A stretch of 64,000 nt of DNA. It comes from Diphasiastrum complanatum (lineage: Eukaryota; Streptophyta; Lycopodiopsida; Lycopodiales; Lycopodiaceae). Position numbers and translations under genes: made by a program. The stretch is from assembly GCA_029204225.1 (NCBI GenBank), contig CM055102.1, forward strand, positions 36,574,585 to 36,638,584, read 5' to 3'. The notes beneath the pieces were generated by a model, which worked only from the letters and a program-made list of their open reading frames with translations, ran no database searches and was not told the origin of the DNA. Below, piece by piece: positions 48,831-64,000 of this stretch. Each line of letters opens with the position of its first letter. The stretch's first letter is position 1.

Positions 48831-48839
48831 GGCGGGAAA
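48831..48839 (-). promoter_or_regulatory. E2F binding site, FAS1 upstream region
   Basis: On the FAS1 strand the sequence is TTTCCCGCC, a perfect match to the E2F consensus TTTSSCGC, about 660 bp upstream of the ATG and next to the CT tract. CAF-1 large-subunit genes are S-phase genes, and Arabidopsis FAS1 is a known E2F target, so the site fits the gene. Binding is inferred. Confidence 0.65.
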
Positions 48840-48984
48840 GGATGTACGCGATATCTTCGTCACATACAACAAATGAAAGGCAAAAGGGAGGTAAATAGTG
48901 TACCACCACCGGTGTCCAATCTCAAGGTGCCACTTGGCATAAGGTGTTTTCAAGGCCAAATTTTATGGCATTATGTCCCTTAGA

Positions 48985-51900
48985 GAGAAATTCATGTTTT
49001 TATTAATAAAAGATGGGAAAACCCATCAGAGTACAAAGAAATGCATGTAAAAAACGTAAAGGCCATAAGGCGAATTGAGATATTGTACAAGTATAACAAA
49101 GCAACAATCTCGCAGAGTATCTACATAAAGCCTACTGCTTGGTGTAAGTCGCTAGTTAAAACAGTTGGAAGTTTAGGTAGTGCAGGAAGCTGTGAAGCAG
49201 CCGTTCCTGCAACTACGGCACGTCGAAGTATTGCAAGTGCCTGAGTGCGTTGTAAAGTCATTGAAACTCGTTGACGATAATAAGCTGTAATGATAGATAA
49301 AGGTGAGGCACCACGACCTTGGAGTTTCGCTGCAAAACCTGCACAGGATGATAGAAAATCATCGAATTTCTTATGCAGGCACCCATATGTTTCCAAAGCA
49401 AAAAAGATAAAGCCTTCTCCAAGAGTGCGATGTGAATAATCTCGCTCTTTATCTAGAGCTCCATGAGAAGCAGCGGCACCTTGAGTAGTTGAAGCACGAC
49501 GAAGGAGGTCAGGCCGCGAAGGATCAACAACAACAACATCCCCAAGCGTGCGAATCCCCTCGCGCGAAAGAACAAGATCAACTCGGCGTCGACTGTGAAT
49601 CAGACACAGGCAAGATGTGGGTCTGCTCCCGAACAACATGAAAGCCGCACTCAGGAGCAATAGATGCCAATACGTCATGAATTGAATCATGAGTCGCAAT
49701 ACGCTCTCCGCCAGAAGGGCAACGCATGAAATGAGTGCCAATAGGATCAACAGGGTGACCACAAGAACATTTTGTCAAACCTGCCAGCACTGGATGAGGG
49801 AGACCCAACCTAACCCGAAGAGTGGTGAGAAACAACTCTGAAAAAAGACGCAAGTGTGGAACAACAGGGCTCGCAACAAGCCAAGCATCGGCACCCGGGC
49901 CTGCACAAGACAAAAGGCGAGCCCGAGTCTCATCGGAAGGTGAATCAATGAGAAGTTGAGTGAAAGCATGAGAGTGGAAGCGCTCCAAAAGATACTTCTG
50001 AAAATGACCACGCTGATGGCTAAGCAAAGACTCAAAGGGAGGCAAAGAAGCTCGCACAGGTGGAGGAATGAGATCCTTGGCCGCACGAAGATGTTGTTGG
50101 AAAGGAAGAATGCATGTTTCCACATGAGCTACTGAATCGAGAAGAATGGGCTTGTTGTCCTGTTGAAACCGAGAGATAAGTGCAGAGGCAACAAGGGCCC
50201 AACTTCCCATAAAAGCAGCTGGAGCAATAGAAGCTGTGCAAGAAAGACCAACACCTCTGGATGAAGCGGGAAGAGAGACTTGTCGCGTAACGAATTGATC
50301 ATTGGGAATACGAAAGGATTCTGAACCCATCAAGCGACCCAGAATATCTGATAAAGTATTATCGAAATCCTGTAGCAAAGTCAAAACATCAGGAGAGGGA
50401 GGAACACACCGTAGAATATAACTTGGCCGTTGAGCGAAGCATTGAGTGAGAATCCCTAGTGCAACTTGAGCATTGCCAAGCTTTGGTAGCAGATCAGCGT
50501 GACGAAGATGTGCGTCCAAAGTGTCCCGCAAAGAGGAAGCCACAAAATCCGATAAACTTATAGGAATAACAAGCACTCTAATCTCATCAACCGGAGTATT
50601 GAAACCTGTAGGTAAAGGGACCTCAGGAAGGAGGCCCTGAGGACACCAAGCAACGCACTTAGAGGGATTGACAATGAGGCCCAAAGCCGAAAGTTGCTGA
50701 GAGAAATAAAGGAAAGCCGGAAAGACGTCATTAGCAGGTCCCACAATATGCGTGTCATCAGCAATAGAGGAAAACAAACAAGAAGGAAAAGCAGCTGAAG
50801 AAGCATGCAATGCCCGAAAGTGCGCCAAAGCAAAAAGAACACCACCCAAGGGATCACCTTGTCTGATACCATTAGCAGACGAGATAACCGAAACATCACC
50901 TAAGCGAGAAGCATGACTGAAATATAGAGGCGCATCCATGGAATAAAAAGAGCGAACAAACGGGATGAGCTGAGCGAGAGGACCGTGAGCCGCACGAAGT
51001 TCTTCGAAAATAGCCCCTCGGGAAACATATTTGAAAGCATTTTTAACATCCACCTGAAGGACAACCCAATATGGATGAAGATCCAAGGTAGCACGCAAAG
51101 CATGTATGACTGTCTCGCAACCGCCAGGAGTAGCACAACCAAACTGATGAGGAAATAGGTGGTCATGAAAATTGTCACGAAGCTGAATACCAAGAGCCCT
51201 AGAAACCAATCTGTATAAAACCTCTCCAACAGCAATGGGACGCACTCCACCGCCAGGCTTATCCAAGACTATCAAACGAGCAGCACCAAGAATACGAGCA
51301 ATAGAAAGAGGAATACGGCTACATGCTACGAAAGAGCAAACTTGAAAGAGCAAACCAAACCCGCTAGCAGAGTCATCAGGAGAAAAACAGTCACGAAGAT
51401 GCTCGAAAACCATACCAGAAGGACCCCCAGTTGACAAATGAGGGCTGCGTAGAAAAGCATTAAGAAAATGAGGTTCTGAGAGCTGCAAATCGGAATCAGG
51501 TTCAAAGTCCTCAACAAAAGAAGGAAGGGAGTCATTTGCCGGTGGGTGAAGAAGCTCCAAAGCCTGAAGGGTGGCAGCAGAAGGAGTAGTTGGACTTGTA
51601 GGAGCTAGAGCACGAGCTGCACGAGAATACTCACCCACTTGCCCAAGTAAAACACAGCGACGCAACCGACGATGAACAAGGGATATAGAAACACCATCCG
51701 AAGTCGAATCCCACTGAGCAGCAAGCGCATGACAGCGAAGGAAATGCTCTTCTTGCAGATTTTCCCAATCTCTTGACATAAAGCGATGAAGCCTGTTGCG
51801 AGTTTCCCTATGACCAACATCACCACCCCGAGGAGGCAGAGGCAAACTCCAGAGAGGAAAAAGCAAAAAGACATGCCAAGTTGCAATATCAGAAGGGTTG

Positions 51901-52640
51901 GAAGCCAGACGAGACAAAGGTAAGGACAAAGCTCTCTGGACGTCTAAGCACAAGGCAAAGGGAATGTGTGCATAAAGACGAGGACGAGGAAAACCCAAGT
52001 GAAAAGCGGTCAAAATATCAAGGGAGCAAATCCAGGTCCAAGCCGAGTCAGGTGGCGAAGTGGGAGCAGGATGAGGTGCAAGGTCGACATTGGTTAATGC
52101 GAGTTGTTGACGAAAAGCAGAGCAAGCGTTATGATGGCGAGAAAGACCGGCACCTTGCACATAAAGGTGACCACAGCCTGCACATGGAACACGGGGGCGA
52201 GAAGAGGAAGAAGGAGAAAGCTGAGAAACAGAAAGAGAGGAAGAAAGCTGATGGCGAAGATGGGGCAGACAGTATGGCACCACCTGGCCAGAGGAGACAA
52301 GCAAGGAATTTACAACATCACAATGGGCTTCACGACACGTGCAAGAAGGGTATTCCCTTCATGTAGTGCTTTGAAAAGCCTAGTAGAAAACACCTTGTGG
52401 GTGCTAGGCTCAGGCATAGGGCCTTCCCCGCAAACTTGCAGCGTTCGAGAAAGTCGGCATTCTTAAGGAATGGAATCGGCATCTTTTTCCAAAAATTGAC
52501 AATTAGGAAATTTTGCAGGATTTTTTACGTGATAAATTTAAGATTTTATAAGGAAAAACTGGCATGTAGAAGCATATCTCTGTTAGTAGCCGAAAAACTC
52601 CTTAACATATGGGATTTTTGAGAGGAACCTCAAAAAAGTT
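48985..52640 (-). mobile_element. RLE-type non-LTR retrotransposon, approximate extent
   Basis: The element runs on the minus strand, the same as FAS1, with its 3' end toward the FAS1 upstream region. Ends are not defined. The 3' side contains an A/T-rich run (ttttattaataaaa near 48993-49010, plus strand), and the 5' side ends before a copia LTR that starts near 52647. A short inverted repeat ttttgag-aggaac-ctcaaaa sits at about 52614-52634. I found no clear target-site duplication. Confidence 0.55.
49121..52304 (-). pseudogene. reverse transcriptase with restriction-like endonuclease (R2-type)
   Basis: An open frame of 908 codons (52304-49578) continues, after one frameshift near 49595, in the frame 49762-49121. 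Order: a CCHC zinc finger CAGCGHLYVQGAGLSRHHNAC (about residues 41-61); reverse transcriptase with VDVKNAFKYVSR (motif A), NGIRQGDPLGG (motif B), SIADDTHIVG (catalytic block, ADD) and LGLIVNPSKCVAWC; a thumb region; a second zinc motif CSCGHPVDPIGTHFMRC; then, across the shift, RRRVDLVLSREG and LGDVVVVDP with a downstream KERDYS, the layout of a restriction-like endonuclease. Such proteins nick target DNA and prime reverse transcription from it. The shift separates endonuclease from RT in this copy. Codon content is GC-richer than the surroundings. Non-seed-plant RT families with a similar tail (ALETYGC) are known to me. Confidence 0.85.
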
Positions 52641-52646
52641 TCCACG

Positions 52647-52870
52647 TTCAATCTTTAGCAACTAACTTTCGCTAGATACTAAGTGATTGCGTAGTCAAAC
52701 ATAAAGTATTGAATTCTTAGACAATTTCTATCAGTTACAAAAGCAATACAAAGATGCATGCATTCCGACACAAACTGAACACAATAAGAAAATAGTATTG
52801 ATTCAGAAAAACAAGATCAAATGCTAATGAGCGCAAGACAATAGTCGATAGAAATCGCGCACTCTAAAGT
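52647..52870 (-). repeat. partial 3' LTR of a minus-strand copia element
   Basis: Matches 54383-54630 with about 90% identity by eye (cacgttcaatctttagcaac ... gcgcactctaaag). It is truncated: directly next to it, RNase H coding text begins without polypurine tract or LTR start. Confidence 0.8.
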
Positions 52871-53700
52871 TGTCTCTGAGTAAATCTGACCTCTTCGTTG
52901 AGAACTTTGCTTCTGACAAAGTGATACTTCAGTTCAATGTGCTTACTCCTAGAATGAAATCTAAGGTTGGATGATAAGGCAATGGCACTTTGATTATCAC
53001 AAGATAATAATGTTGTAGTAGATTGATTCAGACTGATATCTGAAAGTAAGTTTCTCAACCAAACCGTTTGAGGTCTTGAAACTGATCTTCGATGAAGATG
53101 ACATCTCGGCTAGTGAATATCATCGACTCGATGGAATCGAACAACTTGTAGGCTTGATCCGAAGTAGTGTAGCTGATGAAAATACATTTAATACTCTGAT
53201 GTCGAGCTTCTTCCTGAGATCGTGAGGAATCTGTGCATCAACAGTACATCCAAAAACTCGTAAGTTTGACAAAGAAGGTTTGGTACCTGTCCAAACTTCA
53301 AATGATGTTTTGTCTAAGAGACCTTTAGTAGGACATCTGTTCTGAATATAGGTTGTTGTTGAAACGGCTTCAGTCCAGAAGGACTTCGGAAGTGTCGCAT
53401 GTGATAACATGCACTTTGCCTATTCGATTAAGGTTTTGTTCTTTCTCTCAGCAAGACCATTTGATTGAGGTGAATAGGAGGTAATGTATCATTGTTGTCG
53501 TTGTTAAGGCAGTACTCCTTGAATTCGGTGGAGATATATTTTCTCTCGGAATCAGAATAACAATGTGCCAATCTATATAAGTATCCATGCCTCTTGCCGA
53601 GTGCAAGGATCTTAGTACTCATATCGATACTTCTGCATTGATTAGACTCAAATTCCACCTTATGACCTGAATCTGTGAGCTTAGGATGTCCCAAACTTAT
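52871..53700 (-). pseudogene. copia integrase and RNase H relic
   Basis: On the minus strand 53410-53120 reads the integrase end (LSHATLPKSFWTEAVSTTTY, NRCPTKGLLDKTSFEVWTG). 53058-52864 reads the RNase H end (LLSCDNQSAIALSSNLRFHS, KHIELKYHFVRSKVL). The reverse transcriptase that belongs between them is missing, so most of pol has been deleted. Text at 53694-53428 has no clear domain. Confidence 0.8.
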
Positions 53701-54145
53701 TTCGAAATTTTAGCTTCAACTATGTGGCCAATTTGAGTATCTGATATATTGAGGATAATAAGCGCAAAAGCTTTACCATCCTTCAATTTCCATTTTGAGT
53801 CTTATGTTTTGTTTTTAGGTTTCACTTCGATACCTGTAACAACATCCCATAACTCGTTGGCGATTAGCAAAGTCTTCATCTTAAATTTCCACAAATGATA
53901 ATTGGATCCATTCAGCTTGTATGCGATAAGACTAACTTTACTTTGAGAATCCATCTGGAACTTAGTCTGTCGATTGTATCGATGACGCTAAGATGTAGTG
54001 ATGCCAACAACAGGAAATCAATTCTTTGATACTGAAAGGATGAAAGCAACTGAAGAATATGATATCAATTTGATATCGCGAAAGATATCAAGTATTAGAG
54101 CTTTTTGATTTGATATCGAAATGGTATTAGGCCATCATAGAGATC
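53701..54145 (-). other. copia interior, degraded gag region
   Basis: On the minus strand from the primer-binding site toward lower coordinates this should be leader and gag. The sequence is rich in short words such as gatatc and tgatat, and no long gag block could be read with confidence. Confidence 0.4.
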
Positions 54146-54149
54146 ACAA

Positions 54150-54292
54150 GTCTGATACCGTAACGGTTCTGATAAAGAAGTAGTGATCTAGCACTGATAC
54201 TATAATAGTATGATATAATACCATGTAGGTATGCTCTGATACCGTGTCGGTATGCTCTGATACCATACAGGTGTGCTTTGATACCATGTCAA
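54150..54292 (-). repeat. tandem array of primer-binding-site-like units
   Basis: Reading the minus strand from 54292, the primer-binding site TGGTATCAAAGC is followed by at least two further close copies of TGGTATCAGAGCATACC with about 21-bp spacing, then by degenerate copies (tggtattatatcatac, agtatcagtgc, cggtatcagac). The first unit marks the inner border of the 5' LTR. Confidence 0.8.
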
Positions 54293-55430
54293 AAATAGGT
54301 GAGTAATAGAATGCAAAAACTTCCTACTTCCAATGCATGACTACGCCCATCAAAAATTGAACAAAGCAGTAGTGATGGAAATCACGTTCAATCTTTAGCA
54401 ACTAGCTTTCGCTAGATACTAAGTGATTACGTAGCCAAACATAAAGTATCCAATTCTAAGACAATTTTTATTAGTTACAAAAGCAATACAGAGATGCATG
54501 CATTTCTGACACAAACTGAACGCAATAAGAAAATAGTATTGATTCAAAAAAACAAGATCAGATGCTAATGAGTGCAAGACAATAGCGGATAGAAACCGCG
54601 CACTCTAAAGCTGTCTATGAGTAATTGAGAATAAGCATGAAATAAGCAACTCTGCTGATAAGCAGTGACGCAATAGCAACTCTAATATAAATCTCTAAAA
54701 GACTGAGCTAGAATGCTCAAGAGAGTTCAAGCTTGAAAGCTTGATAGAGAGCTAACAACAATACTTTCTGATTGTGAACGATCTGTTTGATGAGAGCATA
54801 GGAAGCGTCATGTAATAACACTCAACTCCTTCACAATTCACAATGTTGATTGATCATTCTACTTATTAATGAGATGTATGAACAACTGATTTATACTAAG
54901 TAATTAGGTCGTCAAATGTGATTGCCAGTTGGCTGGAGTCCGCCAACATTCATCCAGTTCTTCTCAGAAGTTGCTTGTTGATAAGTGGTGACAATCGGCC
55001 GTAAACAGTCTGCCTGCATAAATGAACGTAAACTGTCATTCTGCAATAAATGAACATAAACTGCCACAGGCGAAAAATGTGACACTATATCTTTACTCGT
55101 AATTTATGGCAGGCGAAAAAGGTGACACTGCATTTTTGCACGTAATTCCTGACAGGCAAAAAAGACGAAAAAGACGACACTGCATTTTTACACGTAATTC
55201 CTGATAGGAGAAAAATGTGAGAAAGCTGACACTGCATTTTTACACGAGATTCCTGACAGGCGACACTGTCGGGTTTGTAGAGAGAGAAAATGCAACACTG
55301 CTTTCAAACTCTGTGTATTTCTACAGACTGTGTAAAAACACTTGTAATTCTACAGACTGTATAAAGACACGGGAAAATCCGCAGAGCTGGATAAACAGTT
55401 GGATGAAGATTAAAAACCGATTAGTCGATT
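54293..55430 (-). repeat. 5' LTR of the minus-strand copia element
   Basis: The inner border is set by the primer-binding site. The part 54383-54630 is shared with the 3' LTR remnant at 52647. The outer end is not defined. It includes tandem repeats at about 55078-55262. Confidence 0.6.
55078..55262. repeat. tandem repeats of about 50-60 bp
   Basis: Four to five imperfect copies of a unit of the form gacactgcatttttacacgt aattcctgacaggcgaaaaa, with variable spacing. They lie in what should be the U3 part of a copia 5' LTR, where short tandem repeats often act as enhancers. Confidence 0.75.
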
Positions 55431-56600
55431 AGTAGGAAGGAGAATAATCCAAGAACACATTGGGTCTGACCATCGATTTCTGGGTGATCTGTAGACGATA
55501 AACTTACTATAAATCAGTATGTCGTCCAAAAGTACCACGAGAAACTTCCCTAGATATGGATGAAAAATATCGTTCATCATATGTTGGAAGGTTGTCAGGG
55601 TAAAACTAAAAATTTGTAATGGCCATACCTAGAACAAAAACCAGTTTCGAAAACATCCCCTTCGTAAATTCTAGTTTGATGGTACCTTGACCTAAGGTCC
55701 AATTTGGTGAAATACTTAGCACCATTCAATCAGTCCATTAAGTCGTCCATCAGAGGTAAGGGATAACAGTTCTTAATAGTCATTTTATGAAGATTTTTAT
55801 AATTGACACAAAGACAAATACCACCATCTTTCTTGCCGGTTAATAAATAGGAGCTCCCCAAGGAGACTTAATGGGTCTAATGTGCCCCTTACGTAACAAC
55901 TCCTAAGGGCTAATCCCGTAGGGAAAAAACAATACAGGAGAGCTGTCGGGAAGAAGATCTATATGATGATCTACACCCCGTGAGGGGGGAAGACCCTCAG
56001 GCAACTGCTCAGGGAATATATCATTTTATTCCTCCCTAAATCTTTTGAAGATTTTGCCCTTAGGTGAAGATTCTAAATTAACATCAGAAAAAGACAATGT
56101 CTTAGGGAAAGACGAAACATCAACATTGAAATTATGAGTATTAAAGGCATCCATGTACGATTCATCTTTCAGATAACATAAATACGAATGATACTCAAAA
56201 TCCAAAATACATTGATTAGCTTCATGAGCAAGTACAAAAGGTAGATTAGGCTCATTGCCTTTAAGACAAACCATAGAGCCATTATGCAAGAAAGATATAC
56301 TATGAGAAACATTTTCTTTTTTTAATGACGAATAAAACCATTCTTTACCTATGATTAAATCTACCTTATCAAGATTCATAGCATGAAAAGATAAACTATT
56401 ACATAGTTCTGAATATTCAACCACGCGTGGGGGACAAAGTGGTCCCAAACCTACTGCTCCCCACCAGCTGCCATTCTAACCACATACTTGTGGTCACTTG
56501 GTGCGGTTGCCAACTGCAGCTTCTGCACCAACTTAGCATCAATAAAATTATGCGTAGAACCATCATAAAAAGAATATACTAACAGGTTGTGGAACAGTGG
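55431..56600 (-). pseudogene. Ty3/gypsy protease-RT relic
   Basis: On the minus strand 56448-56026 is open: LDKVDLIIGKEWFYSSLKKE matches the end of a gypsy protease domain (the 'D.ILG..WL' region), followed by a spacer. RT-like text continues to about 55560 through stops (LPPSRGVDHHIDLLPDSSPV, HIRPIKSPWGAPIY). Confidence 0.7.
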
Positions 56601-57413
<813 letters not shown>

Positions 57414-57959
57414 CATTCACAAGACACACTATAGGAGGGAACTCAACTATTTGATTAATCAAATGAAAGTTCTGAACATAAAATACAAAGGATTTGGCCC
57501 TTATATAGTTGGGTCCAAAAGAGCTGAAGTTGCATTTTCTTATTGGCTCATTTCTAGAAATTAAGAGTCTAAGTTAACTTGCTTTTGCTTATTTTGCAAA
57601 TAACTTAACTTTAAAATTTCTATTTGAGCCATGCCATATAAATTCCCTATTGTGCTTCAAAGCACTTAACAAAATTTACCAGCTTCTTTTTTCTAATGCT
57701 TCGTGGCGTATTTGCAACTATTGCGCTTTGTGCAATACAAGTGCACAGTTATGCGGTGTTTGAATTTTATTTAATTACATGACTTACAAAATTGAGGCTA
57801 TGGAAGTCCTCCTTATTTCTATACTTTGTGCATTGGGCATGTACTATAAATGGTCGACACATTTAGGAAGCAATTTCAAGTTGATACATCAATGCATAGA
57901 CCGAAGAAAGGGAAAAAGAGATAGAGATTACTAACCGAATTTAAAATTATCTTGAAATG

Positions 57960-59720
57960 GGTCATACATATTTTTTAAGCATGAGTTGGTGTATCTTGGT
58001 CATAAGATCGCCTCAGAAGGATTGAAGATAGACGAGGATAAAATCAAATACCGAAAACAATTAGAGAAGTTAAATCTTTTCTTAATTTTACAGCTTTCTT
58101 TTATAAGTCTATAGAGGATTATGTCACAAGGTCGCATCACCTCTTAATAATCTGACTATAGATATAGAGTTAAGAAGAAAAAGAAGAGAGGTCGACCTAG
58201 TCCGTCTATTGAGTGAAACGAAGAACTAAGCTAATGTTCTGAGAAGCTCAAATGTATGGTCGTTTTGGCTCATGTTTTACATATCATGAATCCAGATTTA
58301 TATTACGTCATTAAAATTGACGCAAGTGACTCGGCAATAGGAGCAACTTAAGTAATTTGTTGTGATACATAAGACATGCAGACATTACCTTTGTGGTAGT
58401 TAGTTTATAGTGTATATAGACAACTAGCCTCTAAAATACTTTTGTAATCAACACGATCTAAGAAATTGTAAACCTCAACGGGCTGAGCTTATGCAAGAAT
58501 CAGATTCTCATTTTGGTCGTATTTGGAAATAGTTGAGACTAGAAGAAATGAGAGTGAAAAAAAAAATTAATTCATAGAGATCCCAGTTTTCCAAGAAAGA
58601 TAAGAATATTGTAGAACAGTTCACCATTCGAAGTGGTTTACTATTTTGAAATGAAAAAGTTTGTGTATTAGGGGATGATGAGATAAAGAAGAGAGTTCTT
58701 TATGAATGTCATGAAGTACCCTATGCAGGTCATCCAGGTATACACAAGACTTTGGACTTAGTCAGAGCTTTATTGGCCAAAACTCAAGCCATATGTTAGT
58801 CGGCTATGGTTAAATGTAAGCTCTGTCAACTAGCCAAATTGGAACGCTTACAAAATGGAGGGTTGTTACATCCCTTAGATATCCCTCAGAAATGATGGAA
58901 AATCATATCTATCAATTTTGTAGTTGGACTTTCTAAGACCCAATGGGAAAATGATTCTATTTTGGTGTTAGTGGATAGGTTAACTAAGTTAGCTACATTT
59001 CTACCAATAAAGTCAACTACAAAGGTTCAAATTTGGCCCAGATCTTTGTGAAAAAGATTCTTGAGATTTTATGAACTACCAAGTGATATTGTTGATCACT
59101 AAGTTTATAGGTCACTTTTACTATAAGTTATAGTCCATTTATGCTTATGTACAATTTTCAACCTAGATCTCTGATAAATGTGGGAAAAAAAAAATTTGTT
59201 AAGATCCAAAAAGTTGTTAATTTCGTGCCGATCTAAAGAGATCTCCCAGATATTTCTTATTTGATGACTGAGTATATGTTAGAATTCCAAAAGATCTTAG
59301 GACTATGTGTATAGAGAAGCATTATAACTTGCCTATATTGTGGACCATTTTAGATTATAAATAAAATTGGTTGTTTAGCTTATGAACTTGATCTTTAGAA
59401 TAAATCTACTGCTCATCGAGTGTTTCATGTAAGTTGGTTGAAACTAAGTTTACATGAAAGTAATACAGTTGGATCTGCTGATGAGGATCTTACCCATTTG
59501 AAGTACTTATCGCTTAGTGTACATTTGGAAACCATAAAAAGTACTCAAAACTAGAGATAAAGAATTGTGAAATAAGTCTATCTTTGAGTCCTTGATCCAT
59601 TGGAAAGGACGCACTGAGGATGTTGATTCATGGGAAAGAATTGAAAGCACAAAGAAGAACTTTTCTATTTTTCACTTTTGAGGACAAAAGCAGTTCAACG
59701 AGAGAAAAATATTAAGTCCA
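57960..59720 (+). mobile_element. Ty3/gypsy pol relic (RT end, RNase H, integrase)
   Basis: With stops and shifts, the plus strand reads HELVYLGHKIASEGLKIDED (about 57975-58035), RNase H traces to 58500, then integrase: YECHEVPYAGHPGIHKTLDL (about 58700-58760, the H2C2 zinc-binding region with CKLCQ near 58815), ISINFVVGLSKTQWENDSIL (about 58908-58967), VDRLTKLATFLPIKSTT, and the C-terminal AHRVFHVSWLKLSLHE (about 59410-59460). It is the same general family as the relic at 18.2 kb. Confidence 0.75.
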
Positions 59721-63290
<3,570 letters not shown>

Positions 63291-63299
63291 GAAGAGCTT

Positions 63300-63570
63300 C
63301 CACGAGTTAGATGCATCCATTGAGCTCCTTGATCATGATGGTTTTCTTGAGTGATGCCCCTATGATCATGCCCTTCCATTTGAATCATTCGCCATACAAG
63401 ATGGCTATGCCGTTATACAAGGGCCATTGCCCGCCAGATGTTTCATCTATGGTGAAACTGGCCACTTCATGGTTGATTGCCTAGTCAAGAACAAGTACCA
63501 TGCCGAGTGTCCTGACTGTGTCAGAAAACATAGTTTCAAAGACTGTCCGAAACAACCAACTTCGTAGTTA
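63300..63570 (+). pseudogene. zinc-knuckle fragment of an unassigned element
   Basis: One frame reads IQGPLPARCFIYGETGHFMV, then DCLVKNKYHAECPDCVRKHS and FKDCP, ending at a stop near 63566. It has the shape of two consecutive zinc knuckles with the second cysteine of the first replaced by tyrosine. No gag or pol flanks it. It resembles the cysteine-rich block near 33.6 kb on the minus strand. Confidence 0.45.
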
Positions 63571-64000
63571 AATTGACAATAAATCAATTTATCCGGATGT
63601 ATGGGTTGTAGACAACATTTGACAAGATTTCGATGATTAAATTTTGAGAATGAAAAGGTTTTAACTGAGTAAATCCTCCAGAGAAATTGCATGCTTTAAT
63701 CATTTGATTGGGAGAGCTATAAAACTAATTCTTTATTTTTGAGTAGAATGAAAAGCAAAGACTTGTAGAGATAAAGTGAATGAAATTGCTATCCCCTGCA
63801 AAACAACATGATGGTTTTTGCTTGGACCTGTGAAACTAAAAGAAAGTTGGAGTGATTTGGAAGGTTGTAACCCAGTTTCATGAATCAATGGAAGCAATTT
63901 ACTGCCTGCTTCAAACTCAGTTTTCTGTCTAAGACCACAGGGAGTTGATTCAGGTTGTTGGCCAATGAATATCCATGTTTCTGTCATATTGATGGCTGCA
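63571..64000. other. right edge, nothing recognised
   Basis: Short open frames only, for example on the minus strand 63987-63733, without a known motif. Confidence 0.4.

Noticed and set aside
48463-48876. Plus-strand open frame antisense to the FAS1 upstream region
   Set aside because: It ends in the translation of the GA tract, has no domain, and lies opposite the probable FAS1 promoter and leader.
51881-52466. Plus-strand Lys/Arg-rich open frames antisense to the RT ORF
   Set aside because: They are antisense shadows of the long RT frame, which has recognised domains.

Overview
The window reads as nuclear DNA of a land plant: spliced genes with 60-450 bp exons and 0.1-2 kb introns, AT-rich non-coding DNA, dense nested Ty1/copia and Ty3/gypsy relics, hAT transposase genes, and long GA/CT microsatellites. 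A reverse transcriptase ORF at 49.1-52.3 kb carries a restriction-like endonuclease. I associate that type mainly with mosses, lycophytes and ferns, so a non-seed vascular plant such as a fern is my best guess; this is inference and I cannot name a species.

Two cellular genes are clear. (1) Plus strand, 6.0-12.7 kb: the 3' half (seven phase-consistent exons, about 294 residues) of a golgin-84-type gene (plant golgin candidate 1/2), a coiled-coil Golgi tether ending in a C-terminal membrane anchor. Its 5' exons are not visible. (2) Minus strand, 48.17-40.29 kb: thirteen exons with fully consistent phases giving a 769-residue large subunit of chromatin assembly factor 1 (FAS1/CAF-1 p150-like), with a KER domain, the PAYYGT region, an acidic region and a C-terminal ITKFFSKRCLP motif. 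An E2F consensus site and a CT tract lie in its upstream region.

The rest is mobile DNA. 0-1.4 kb: left end of a gypsy element (partial LTR, primer-binding site, broken gag). 1.5-4.3 kb: an almost complete six-exon hAT transposase with one inferred 1-nt deletion. 15.2-19.05 kb: a minus-strand gypsy pol relic, a copia gag and a plus-strand gypsy pol relic; the first is interrupted by a tiny tRNA-derived SINE. 19.2-28 kb: a copia element apparently split by at least one other LTR element (21.2-25.4 kb, minus strand, gag plus degraded interior). 28.9-34.3 kb: copia fragments on both strands. 35.3-36.1 kb: C-rich and GA/GACA/CAAA repeats. 38.8 kb: a second SINE copy with a perfect 17-bp target-site duplication. 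49-52.6 kb: the near-intact RLE-type non-LTR retrotransposon, directly upstream of FAS1. 52.6-56.6 kb: copia and gypsy relics with unusual tandem repeats near the LTR. 57.2-64 kb: CT microsatellites, a gypsy pol relic and a zinc-knuckle fragment.

The two cellular genes show no functional link. The most interesting items are the mini-SINE with two datable insertions, the endonuclease-bearing retrotransposon beside the FAS1 promoter, the exon-bounded expansion of the FAS1 KER domain, and the tandemly amplified primer-binding-site-like array. I did not find a clearly new multi-gene system.
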